A stretch of DNA of 61,824 nucleotides from Candidatus Omnitrophota bacterium (lineage in GTDB: Bacteria > Omnitrophota > Gorgyraeia > 2-01-FULL-45-10). Both the position numbers and the translations under genes were made by a program. Positions 20,201 through 26,879 of this stretch are shown here, in pieces. The notes below the pieces were generated by a model, which made no database searches, was not told the DNA's origin, and saw only the letters and a program-made list of their open reading frames with translations. The stretch spans positions 1-61,824 of the forward strand of contig JBAZKM010000012.1 of the NCBI GenBank assembly GCA_041650805.1, written 5' to 3'. Numbering within the stretch: position 1 is the stretch's first letter; each line of letters starts with the position of its first letter.

Positions 20201-23166
20201 GCCGTATTCGAATCGAACGTGCCGTCAAGGGCCTTGAATACAAAAGAGTCGGATCCGGCGTACCCGGCCTCAGGCGTATAAACGAGTGAACCGTCCGTTA
20301 TTGCCGACAGGGTGCCGTGGACCGGCCCCTGTACTATCGAATATATGAGGAAGTCATTATCGCCATCCGTTGCCGATAATGATACGGGCAGGGGGATCTC
20401 CGCCCGCGTATTGTGCTGCCCGTTAAGCGCTACAGGCGGGTGGTCATTTACGGGATCTACGGTGACCGTCACGGTGGCAGGAGAAGATGTGGAGATGCCG
20501 TCATTTGCGGTATAGGTGAACGTGTCTATACCGGAGAAATCCTTGCACGGTATATATCTCACCGTCTCTCCCGTTACTTCCAGGGCGCCGTGGGAAGGAT
20601 ATTTTGTTATGGCAAATGTGACCGGGTCATCCTCGGCGTCATCGGCATCGAGGGTCATGTCTATCGGGGTATCTTCATCGGTTGAGACGTTAATATCCTG
20701 CACTGCAGGCGCCACGTTCTTGGAACTGACGCGCTTTACGTTTATGCTGACGTTAGCGACATTTGAATCGGCCGTGCCGTTATTGACGACGAAGGTTATG
20801 GTGTCAGGTCCGAAATAACCGGTGTCGGGCAGGTAAGTGACCGCCGGCGCCGTTCCGGAGAGTGACCCATGCGATGGAGATGATATCACCCGGTATGTGA
20901 GCGGCGCTGCGGGGGTTAATATATCCTCGCCTTTTAAGGCGATGGCCAGGGACGTCTCCTGATTGGTCGAGACGACCTGATCGTATGCAACCGGGTTCGA
21001 ACATGCCACGGTGACCTTTGTGATGACGCGTGTAACCGTGTTCTTGAAAGAGAAGTAATCTGCGCCCGCATATCCCGCCTTAGGCGTATATGTGTATGCG
21101 CCGGTCGAAGCGGTGAAGGCCAGCGTGCCGTTCACCGGATACTCAAGGATGGCGTATCCCGCGCCGACGGGTGTCCCTGTAACCGGTGTGTCCTGTGCGC
21201 CCGCCAGCGTCAGATAATTGTATGTCCATATGGTAGCGGATTCTATGACCTCGACCTTATTGTCGGAGTTTGTATCATTATATGTGACCTCTGCCGCTGT
21301 CAGAGCCCTCCCGCCCGGGTCAGAGGTCTTCACCAGGTGGCCTTCCGCGGTATAGTCAGTGTTCACGGCGCCGGCGGTCCTTCTCCAGCCGGCAAGCTGT
21401 CCCGTCAGAGCGTACTTAAAGAGGTCCCTCGTCCATATCTTTTTCTTCGAAACGAAAGAGTAAACGGTGTTCGTATTATAATCTATCTGCAGAATGCGTC
21501 CCGCCTGATCATATGTCCGCACCTCGTGATCGAGAGTGAACGATGTAACGAAACCGGGGGCGGAATAATAGATGCCGTTATTGGCAAATACGCCTATCGA
21601 TACAAGATTAGAATTTGTGTAGAAAGACGCGATCTCCGGATTGGGGTTGTAGAAGAGAAATTTGGTCTTTGGATGGTAGTCGATCTCTATCTCGGCGATC
21701 GAATGCGCTTCATTGAGGTAATTTATCCTCACATGCGCAGGGTCTCCGCGTATCACCGCCCAGTGATATGTGAGCGGCTTATTATTGATATCGTAGCTCT
21801 CCTCGGCGCTTACCACCATGCGCTTGGTATACGCGCGGTCGCGCCACACGCGGCATATCGACGCCGGCGTATCGAAATATTTCTCCGTGGTCCTCTTGTC
21901 TATATCTTCAAATATGGCGTCGCCGGGGAGATATGCCTTATAGGTCTCGTCTATGACCTTAAGCTGGACCATAGGAGGTATGTCGGATAGGTTTATGCCG
22001 TTAGCCATCGTCACCATATCGAGCGAATTGGCGACATCATGGAATTCGTTTACATGGGCCTTGTAGCTGAGATACTCCCCGTCATCCTTGACGCGCGTCC
22101 GCCTGTATATCATCTGTACCGTGGGCATGAGGAGCGACTCAAGGCGTTCTGCGTGGTAAGGGTTGGCCCTTCGCTCGATCAACTTTGCCTTGACCTCCGG
22201 CTTGAACGCCGCGAAGGTATATATGAACTTCTGGAGCTCATCCGTTTCGGAACCGGACGCGCCTTTAGAGCCGCTTGCGTAGGCGGACATGGCATAAGAG
22301 AGGTCCGTTCCCTCGCCGCCGCCGCCCTGCCCCACCATCGGATGCCAGTAGTGGTTATTCGATATGTAGGCTCTATACGCGTCCTCCGGTCCGGTATTCC
22401 CGCTCCAGTAGTCAGACCTTGTGGGGTTCATATATTTATAATGGACTACGTTCAAATTGCCGTCAGGAGTGACATAGACATGCGACGCGTTCCCGACGAG
22501 CGTCTTGGTTTCCACTACAACTCCATCGCTGCCGGTCATGAGGTCCGCCTGCGGATAGTATCCCATGCTTAGGCCCGCATGGAAGCCGTCGCAGTTATCG
22601 TACCAGTCGCCTATATTGCCGGCGACCTCGCCAAGGGTCCATTTCGTCTTGAGGAAGGTTGCCGATGCGTCCGTGAGCGTGGCTATGGCAGGCTTCACTA
22701 TGGTCAGCTTCATCGTTGTAGACGTCGATAGGTTCGAGGTGTTCTTGACCGTAAATGTTATTTCGTGCAGGCCGTACGTAAATACCTGCGATGACCCGAC
22801 GGTCATCGTGAGGGCAGGGGTCACTCCCCACGAAAATTTGCCGGTAACGGTATCGAGCGAAGCCCCGGAGGGGAGGGAGCTTGAGACGTTGACCGTGACG
22901 CCGTCTTTCTTCCAGCCGGTGATCGAATAGGTGAGCGTCTGAGCAGGTGTATTCGGGTCGGTGGCGGCGACGGTGACCGAGAACGTATATGCGCTATTAT
23001 TGTAAGGTTTTGGTGTATGTGTCTTATCCGGTATAGCCGTTACATTAGGAGGCAGTGCAGCTTCGACATTAAGAGGGAAGACCATCAGGATAAAAGCGAA
23101 TACAGCCGTCGTTAGGGCGGCGCGCACGGTCATCCGGGGCTTTAGGATTAAAGGTAGCTTTTTCAT
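14299..23166 (-). CDS. Giant secreted multidomain protein (Ig-like, PKD, LamG, beta-helix, Asp-rich repeats)
   Basis: A secreted protein of 2955 aa. The signal peptide (MKKLPLILKPRM start, hydrophobic core AALTTAVFAFILMVF) ends near VEA. Residues about 30-660 are a unique N-terminal region I cannot assign. Five bacterial Ig/VCBS-type repeats follow (about 660-1005; motif TYTP-x-x-GY-x-G-x-D-x-F-x-F-K), then a PKD domain (YAWDFGDGTT), two LamG-like domains (about 1087-1516; HHVAYVSDG, LFVDGRLKG), two more PKD domains, six further Ig repeats (about 1690-2146), a beta-helix (about 2150-2650; TYYVDATSGDDANDGLS) and seven Asp-rich repeats. It is the first gene of the operon. The ATG at 23166 has no clear ribosome site, but a promoter at 23237-23265 rules out a TTG start at 23265. 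It probably binds polysaccharide or builds a surface structure. No catalytic signature was seen. Confidence 0.85.
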   Translation of the reverse strand: MKKLPLILKPRMTVRAALTTAVFAFILMVFPLNVEAALPPNVTAIPDKTHTPKPYNNSAYTFSVTVAATDPNTPAQTLTYSITGWKKDGVTVNVSSSLPSGASLDTVTGKFSWGVTPALTMTVGSSQVFTYGLHEITFTVKNTSNLSTSTTMKLTIVKPAIATLTDASATFLKTKWTLGEVAGNIGDWYDNCDGFHAGLSMGYYPQADLMTGSDGVVVETKTLVGNASHVYVTPDGNLNVVHYKYMNPTRSDYWSGNTGPEDAYRAYISNNHYWHPMVGQGGGGEGTDLSYAMSAYASGSKGASGSETDELQKFIYTFAAFKPEVKAKLIERRANPYHAERLESLLMPTVQMIYRRTRVKDDGEYLSYKAHVNEFHDVANSLDMVTMANGINLSDIPPMVQLKVIDETYKAYLPGDAIFEDIDKRTTEKYFDTPASICRVWRDRAYTKRMVVSAEESYDINNKPLTYHWAVIRGDPAHVRINYLNEAHSIAEIEIDYHPKTKFLFYNPNPEIASFYTNSNLVSIGVFANNGIYYSAPGFVTSFTLDHEVRTYDQAGRILQIDYNTNTVYSFVSKKKIWTRDLFKYALTGQLAGWRRTAGAVNTDYTAEGHLVKTSDPGGRALTAAEVTYNDTNSDNKVEVIESATIWTYNYLTLAGAQDTPVTGTPVGAGYAILEYPVNGTLAFTASTGAYTYTPKAGYAGADYFSFKNTVTRVITKVTVACSNPVAYDQVVSTNQETSLAIALKGEDILTPAAPLTYRVISSPSHGSLSGTAPAVTYLPDTGYFGPDTITFVVNNGTADSNVANVSINVKRVSSKNVAPAVQDINVSTDEDTPIDMTLDADDAEDDPVTFAITKYPSHGALEVTGETVRYIPCKDFSGIDTFTYTANDGISTSSPATVTVTVDPVNDHPPVALNGQHNTRAEIPLPVSLSATDGDNDFLIYSIVQGPVHGTLSAITDGSLVYTPEAGYAGSDSFVFKALDGTFDSNTATVSITVKSAVLPFAVIETSAPGGEAPLTILFDGSGSTPGSGNIISYAWDFGDGTTGAGPRNVHTFTNKGTYHVTLSVTDSGGNTDTAACDIDTAGSLILDLRFEDDYKDSIPMTNGVTDSSPYLNHGMQSNNPVIDYTGVDGKAYNFAGSQGIKLDAIRDDIGQVFTVSCWMRKPALSGDSSGAIIRVLGADGATKFALYDSDRTTPNSSRLVAYDGGDQRYEAYTNTVICDNTWHHVAYVSDGVVGRLFVDGRLKGSHTVDYQFDPADIWYVVGFTNGWGTNITVDNFKMFNIALADDEVMKIYKEVANPDQILNMKCDDDPSDGTQDDSLYTNHGTASGTLVRDTDRRENAGGTYTFDGSQTIDLGAMINDMRSSSFTFAAWIKAPPSDAPSTIFSTDNITGGSSSTVGCALVIGNGLAFNENKLLLLYRSAYSGTPTFIAQTLTTVADDTWHHIAFTYDGKAVRLYVDGIERGSAAISTGIGGTVKWTLGKNVYTDTAPYIGSIDDIKAWSRVLSLEEIAQLFADRLPQAAFSAVPGSGEQPLTVSFDASATEATTERKMIKYNWVYGDDTAGEGMVSYHNYPTISGSYNATLTVMDEFGDTGSLTKTITVEGCDAPPVADFAANVTRGTAPLTVQFTDRSANTPTAWSWTFGDGINETIRDPSHTYTAVGNYTVALTASNSYGQATDTRTGYINVTANHAPAATNQTVSVTEDTAKAITLGAADADNETLSFMLASTPVHGTVTGLPSSKITYTPASNYTGADNFTFKATDGKLESNIAMVTINVTSVNDAPVVYSQFVRVIRNGSATIPLNITDNDGESALYCSIYPYATNGTIEWISSTPPIVLKYIPAAGYTGRDSFQFKVSNGSVTSNNATVTIKVAPSAVNTAPGANAQSVTTAENTAKSITLNATDADGDRFDYIIVTKPLRGWITGTAPNVTYTPFTNYNGPDSFTFKVNDLEADSNLATVSITVTAVQTAPIANNQTLTAESGCATAIRLVGFDPDGNPVTYAVLSQPSHGALAGTAPDMSYTSDAGYAGDDSFTFRVNDGTANSNNATVAIKVIPVNRSPVAYPQTISVFKNTPTAITLGATDADGDNLTYTIISGPLHGTLSGTGMNVTYTPDTGYTGDDSFTFKTNDGLADSAPVTVSIDVITAPARTYYVDATSGDDANDGLSEETPWKTIAKVNSASFVPGDSILFKRGEVWRESLDITSGGDETAYVTFGAYGSGEKPLFQSKAAVLAGGWTNYNATIWYTANQGIKDPYKLIIDGTRGARKFSIAALIQEYDWYWDWHNDTIYLYAPSDPQIAYSSIDLCDYSVIQSWREPGSGDELTNNDYIIIRDIGIENSDCRYGIRIDHSFNSMIINMTIETKGRGGMGIVVANSGNVTVSRNTITTPRDHIPDQTDGIQTNSNTGNIYEYNLIDINNLDPLEHCDCIQMTNETNTTVRYNRLHQDTPKEYNSQGLYCTSCHGTYNIHNNIIYLPNSTSTVMGIYRGSGDSIPEGENDLKLIAFNNVVKSKSQHLFHPDTPDVVVKNNIFINTAGYAAAWFGDGVLDYSSIDNNIYSSTLDMPVKDAGNYCPSFAEWQSRGADVNGINGDPLLDGEFRPLAGSPAIDNGIDLSPMIESLDIEGTVRPADGDGDGEAIWDIGAYEYAYIKSAFPSILIANLDGDNLGDIVIDFGTDYGIWARYGTGTWALLSSATPESMASGDIDGNGKDDIVIDFGPDYGIWILGDSGLWTRVSDVDPGSIVTGDLDGDNLGDIVIDFGTEYGIWARYGTGTWALLSSATPESMASGDIDGNGKDDIVIDFGPDYGIWILGDSGVWTRVSDVDPGSIVTGDLDGDNLVDIVIDFGTEYGIWARYGTGTWALLSSATPESMALGDIDGNGKDDIVIDFGPDYGIWILGDNGLWTSVSDVDPGSIVTGDLDGDNLGDIVIDFGSEYGIWAKHQDGTWEKIHDLST
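14302..15212 (-). repeat. Seven-unit 43-residue Asp-rich repeat array, alternating A/B types
   Basis: Seven I-V-I-D-F-G cores alternate between SGDIDGNGKDD and TGDLDGDNLGD units, giving a 258-bp compound period (equivalent points at 14522 and 14780). The compound units are close to identical to each other and to those at 1-682, which suggests recent amplification or gene conversion. Confidence 0.88.
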
Positions 23167-23178
23167 ATTAGGAACTAA

Positions 23179-23231
23179 CTTTTTAAACCTGTTTAAAAAG
23201 ATCATAAAAAAACAGTGCCCCATATAGGCAC
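23179..23231 (-). promoter_or_regulatory. 5' leader with two hairpins before the giant-protein operon
   Basis: Just after the predicted transcription start, the minus strand reads GTGCC - seven-base loop - GGCAC (23231-23215) followed by a run of seven T. A second inverted repeat follows, CTTTTTAAAC/GTTTAAAAAG (23200-23179), with a two-base loop. The first looks like a weak terminator or stabilising 5' stem-loop. A role in attenuation is inferred only. Confidence 0.45.
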
Positions 23232-23236
23232 CATAA

Positions 23237-23265
23237 AGTATATAACATAATATAATAAAAAGCAA
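23237..23265 (-). promoter_or_regulatory. Sigma70-like promoter of the giant-protein operon
   Basis: On the minus strand, TTGCTT (23265-23260), a 17-base spacer and TATACT (23242-23237) lie in an AT-rich stretch. Predicted transcription starts near 23230, about 64 bases before the chosen ATG. Confidence 0.55.
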
Positions 23266-23391
23266 GAACTAATAACACACTTTTTTATGGTCTAACAATT
23301 TCATAACTTATTAACCCCCCAAAAGTTGCGCGGCTGAAAAAATGAGATGGGTCGTTAGAAAAATATTTAAAACCTCCGGCCGAAATATAGG

Positions 23392-23420
23392 TTGTAGCAG
23401 ATTATCTTTTTTGTTATAAT
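23392..23420 (+). promoter_or_regulatory. Candidate promoter of the rluA-like operon
   Basis: TTGTAG (23392-23397), a 17-base spacer and a perfect TATAAT (23415-23420). The ATG at 23430 is only ten bases past the -10 box, so the transcript would have almost no leader. It is divergent to the giant-protein promoter. Confidence 0.5.
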
Positions 23421-23429
23421 CTAATCACT

Positions 23430-24086
23430 ATGGAGAAAAAAAGATATGAGATAATATACGAGGACCAATATCTGATCGTCGTAAATAAACCGTCAGGCCT
23501 CCTCGTCATACCTACGCCGAATAAAGAACCGGTCACTTTAACGTCCCTCCTTAACGAAGATCTCGACAGGCGAGGCATAGAGGCCAACGCGTATCCGTGC
23601 CACCGTATCGACCGGGGGACCTCCGGGCTCGTCATCTACGCAAAGGGAAAGAAGGCGCAACAGCTCATGATGGAAGAATTCAGGAGCCATTCTGTTAGGA
23701 AGAGATACATAGCGTTCGTGCAAGGGGTCCTCAGAAAAAACTTAGACACCATAAAGAGTTTCATATATAATAGGAACAAGAGAAGGGTAGAGCCGGCGGT
23801 GACAGCATACCGGGTCATCGAGCGCCGTAAGGCCTTTACCGTTGTGGAGGTCGAGCCCGTTACCGGCAGGACGAACCAGATAAGGATACATTTCAAAGGG
23901 CTCGGCCATCCGCTGGTCGGCGAGGATGTATATGCGTTCAGGCGGGACTTTAAGTTGCGGTTTAAACGCCTCGCGCTTCATGCCGCGTCTCTGGAATTCA
24001 CCCATCCGGTCACTAAAGAGAATTTGAGCCTCTCGGCGCCGCTCTGGGAAGAGATGAACGATTTTTTGGAGAAAAATAAGGAGTAA
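23430..24086 (+). CDS. RluA-family 23S rRNA/tRNA pseudouridine synthase
   Basis: Isomerises uridine to pseudouridine in structured RNA. The 218 aa keep the RluA core: DQYLIVVNKPSGLLV at about 11-25, the catalytic-Asp motif HRIDRGTSGL at about 58-67, RKRYIAFVQG at about 89-98, VEVEPVTGRTNQIRIHF at about 138-154 and the closing LALHAASLEF. There is no N-terminal S4 domain, so it is a short stand-alone catalytic version, nearer RluA than RluD. The target site cannot be told from sequence. It is the first gene of the plus-strand operon, three bases ahead of the PurF-like gene. Confidence 0.9.
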   Translation: MEKKRYEIIYEDQYLIVVNKPSGLLVIPTPNKEPVTLTSLLNEDLDRRGIEANAYPCHRIDRGTSGLVIYAKGKKAQQLMMEEFRSHSVRKRYIAFVQGVLRKNLDTIKSFIYNRNKRRVEPAVTAYRVIERRKAFTVVEVEPVTGRTNQIRIHFKGLGHPLVGEDVYAFRRDFKLRFKRLALHAASLEFTHPVTKENLSLSAPLWEEMNDFLEKNKE

Positions 24087-24089
24087 CAG

Positions 24090-25550
24090 ATGAGCGGGAT
24101 CTTCGGAGTGACCTCAAAGAAAGATTGTGTAGAGACCCTTTTTTACAGCACCGACTACCATTCCCACCTGGGGACGGAATACGGCGGCATGGCGGTGCTG
24201 GGCGACGAATTCGTACGGCAGATACACAATATAAGCCACACCCAGTTCAAGTCCAAATTCTTCGAGGATTCCAGGCAGATGAAGGGCACGAAAGGCATAG
24301 GCGTCATCAGTGCGTCCGACGAACAGCCTGTCTATCTCAATTCGCGCCTGGGCCCGTTCTGCATAGTGACCAACGGTTTTGTCGAGAATAAGGAGGAGCT
24401 GAGCGCGCGGCTTCTGTCGACAGGCACATCGTTCAGCGAGGTCACCCGGGGCGCCGTCAACGAGACCGAGCTTATAGCGAAATTGATAGTCGAAGGGCGC
24501 GATTTCATAGACGGAATAGAGAAGGTGTTCGATGCGGTCGAAGGGTCGTCTTCTCTCCTCCTCCTTACCAGGGACGGCATATATGCCGCAAGGGACAAGT
24601 TCGGTTATAACCCTCTCGTGATAGGAAAGCGCGATGACGCATGGGCGGTAACGTCCGAGACGAGCGCCTTTCCCAATAACGGTTTTAAGACGGTGAAATA
24701 TCTTTCCCCGGGGGAGATAGTGCTGATCAACGAGGATGGCGTCGTCCAGAAGAGGGCAGGTGACGGTGTAAGCCAGATATGCACATTCCTGTGGATATAT
24801 ACCGGTTTCCCCGCCTCCAGCTACGAAGACGTGAACGTAGAGATCGTCAGGGAGAGGAGCGGCCGCCTCCTGGCGAAGCATGATAAGGACATAAATGTCG
24901 ATGTCGTTTCGGGCGTTCCCGATTCGGGTGTGGGCCACGCCCTCGGTTACGCGATGGAGTCGAAGAAACCGTACCGCAGGCCCCTTGTCAAATATACCCC
25001 CGGTTACGGCAGGAGTTACACGCCCCCTTCACAGGAGAAACGCGACCTGATAGCCAGGATGAAGCTCATCCCCATAAAGGAGATAATAGAGGGACAGAGC
25101 GTAGTCGTATGCGAGGATTCTATCGTCAGGGGGACTCAGCTCAAGAATTTTGCCATCAAGAAACTGTGGGATGCGGGCGCGCGCGAAGTACACGTCCGTC
25201 CGGCATGCCCGCCGCTCATGTTCCCGTGCAGGTTCAACCTCTCGACCAGGAGCATAAAAGAGCTCGCCGCCCGCCGGGCCATCCGCAGCATCGAGGGGCA
25301 TGACCTCGAAGATGTCTCGGAATACGTAAATAACGCTTCCGGGAAATATAAAGATATGGTCGAGTGGATAAGAAAAGATATAGGCGTTACGACATTGAGG
25401 TACCAGACGGTCGAGGACATGGTGAAGGCGGTCGGTTTGCCGAAAGAGCGGTTATGCCTTTACTGCTGGACCGGAAAGTGCCCCGGACCTAAAAGTTGCT
25501 GTGACACACAAAAAGACGGGTGTTCTCTTGCCTGCGGGAAATCCCGGTAA
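24090..25550 (+). CDS. PurF-like amidophosphoribosyltransferase paralogue lacking the catalytic cysteine
   Basis: True PurF transfers glutamine nitrogen to PRPP in the first step of purine synthesis. These 486 aa have the N-terminal Ntn-amidotransferase layout and a phosphoribosyltransferase domain with the PRPP loop VVVCEDSIVRGTQ at about 338-350. C-terminal cysteines (LCLYCWTGKCP, then CC and C-x-x-x-C) resemble the Fe-S ligands of Bacillus-type PurF. However, the protein begins MSGIFGV where PurF has Cys next to Gly-Ile, and the glutamine-binding Arg and LQHRGQ motif are not recognisable, so glutaminase activity is probably lost. It may use ammonia, have a different acceptor, or be regulatory. 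AAGGAG seven bases upstream fixes the start. It overlaps the hexokinase gene by 50 bp. Confidence 0.82.
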   Translation: MSGIFGVTSKKDCVETLFYSTDYHSHLGTEYGGMAVLGDEFVRQIHNISHTQFKSKFFEDSRQMKGTKGIGVISASDEQPVYLNSRLGPFCIVTNGFVENKEELSARLLSTGTSFSEVTRGAVNETELIAKLIVEGRDFIDGIEKVFDAVEGSSSLLLLTRDGIYAARDKFGYNPLVIGKRDDAWAVTSETSAFPNNGFKTVKYLSPGEIVLINEDGVVQKRAGDGVSQICTFLWIYTGFPASSYEDVNVEIVRERSGRLLAKHDKDINVDVVSGVPDSGVGHALGYAMESKKPYRRPLVKYTPGYGRSYTPPSQEKRDLIARMKLIPIKEIIEGQSVVVCEDSIVRGTQLKNFAIKKLWDAGAREVHVRPACPPLMFPCRFNLSTRSIKELAARRAIRSIEGHDLEDVSEYVNNASGKYKDMVEWIRKDIGVTTLRYQTVEDMVKAVGLPKERLCLYCWTGKCPGPKSCCDTQKDGCSLACGKSR

Positions 25551-26877
25551 TATAAATAGCGTATTGCCTGCGCGCCTTGCCGCGTCCTTTTCCGTCTCCA
25601 AAAACGACATGAAAAGTTTCATCAGGGATTTTCATTCGGAGATGGCCAGGGGCCTCGCCGGCAGATCCTCTTCATTAAAGATGATCCCCACCTATGTGGA
25701 CCGCCCCACCGGGAAAGAGAAAGGCACGTTCCTCGCCCTCGACCTGGGCGGCACGAACTTCAGGATATTGATGCTGAAACTGGACGGACGCGGCGGGGCG
25801 AAGGTCATCAAGGCGGAGAAGTTCGTCCTGGATAAGAAGGTCATCACCGGTCCCGGTAAGGCATTCTTCGATTTCATAGCCTCCTGTATCGGGTCTTTCC
25901 TCGGGAGCAATACCGGCGGACATCTGGATATGGGATTCACCTTCTCTTTCGCGGTGGAACAGACGGGCGTCGCGTCGGGGACGCTGTCGCACTGGACGAA
26001 AGGTTTCAGCGCCGCAGGCGTTTTGGGCAAAGATGTTGTAATGCTTTTATACGAAGCCATGCTCAGGAAAGGGATCAGGAACGTTTCCATAAAGGCGCTG
26101 GCCAACGATACGGTCGGCACACTCGTTTCCAGGGCGTACGCCGATCCGGCATGCGATATGGGCGTGATACTCGGCACCGGGACGAATGCATGCTATTCTG
26201 AATATCTCTCGAATGTACCTAAATGGCGCGGGACCGATACGCCGGGCGGACGCATGATAATAAATACGGAATGGGGTAATTTCAATAAGGTGAAACGCAC
26301 ATATTATGATAAGGCCGTAGACAGGATATCGGACAACCGGGGCCAGCAGATAATGGAGAAGATGGTATCCGGTATGTACCTGGGCGAGATAGTGCGCCTG
26401 GTCTGCGGGGCCCTGATATCCGATAATAGGCTTTTCGGAGGCCGCAGGACGCCCGTCTTCTTCGAGGCCCAAGGGTTCAGATCGGAATATGTGTCAAGGA
26501 TAGAGCGTGACAGGACACGGGACCTGTCGGACGTCGGTTCGATGTTGAAGGAGCTGGGGGTGACCGGATCGACCGTCCCGGATAGGATACTGGTTCTGGA
26601 GGTATGCCGTCTTGTCTCTCTGCGTGCCTCCCGTATAAGCGCCGCGGCCATAGCCGCTGTCATAACAAGGATGGACGGCGCGCTTTCGCGAAGACATACC
26701 GTCGCAATGGACGGTTCCGTATACGAAAAACACCCCAATTTTGCCGGCCATATAAGGACCGCCCTTAATGAACTCTTCGGGATCAAGGCGCGCCGGATAA
26801 AGATATCGCTTACAAAGGACGGTTCCGGGAAAGGCGCCGCTATAATCGCCTCCGTGGCCGCGTCTTCCAATATATAA
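25501..26877 (+). CDS. Eukaryote-type hexokinase
   Basis: Phosphorylates glucose or related hexoses with ATP. Of up to 458 aa, both hexokinase halves are clear: LDLGGTNFRILMLKL (phosphate loop), FTFSFAVEQ and WTKGF (sugar binding), LANDTVGTL with the catalytic Asp, GVILGTGTNACY, INTEWGNF (sugar-binding Glu) and the C-terminal KDGSGKGAAIIA. This is the hexokinase family of eukaryotes and some bacteria, not the ROK or Glk type usual in bacteria. The GTG at 25501 lies inside the end of the PurF-like gene; a TTG at 25564, just after that gene's stop, is an alternative that keeps the whole family domain. No good ribosome site supports either. It sits two bases before dinB. Confidence 0.88.
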   Translation: MTHKKTGVLLPAGNPGNINSVLPARLAASFSVSKNDMKSFIRDFHSEMARGLAGRSSSLKMIPTYVDRPTGKEKGTFLALDLGGTNFRILMLKLDGRGGAKVIKAEKFVLDKKVITGPGKAFFDFIASCIGSFLGSNTGGHLDMGFTFSFAVEQTGVASGTLSHWTKGFSAAGVLGKDVVMLLYEAMLRKGIRNVSIKALANDTVGTLVSRAYADPACDMGVILGTGTNACYSEYLSNVPKWRGTDTPGGRMIINTEWGNFNKVKRTYYDKAVDRISDNRGQQIMEKMVSGMYLGEIVRLVCGALISDNRLFGGRRTPVFFEAQGFRSEYVSRIERDRTRDLSDVGSMLKELGVTGSTVPDRILVLEVCRLVSLRASRISAAAIAAVITRMDGALSRRHTVAMDGSVYEKHPNFAGHIRTALNELFGIKARRIKISLTKDGSGKGAAIIASVAASSNI

Positions 26878-26879
26878 AG

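Noticed and set aside
23166..23265. TTG start at 23265 or ATG at 23205 for the 2955-aa protein
   Set aside because: The TTG is part of the predicted -35 box. Residues before M-K-K-L-P-L are encoded by leader hairpins, and a good signal peptide starts at 23166.
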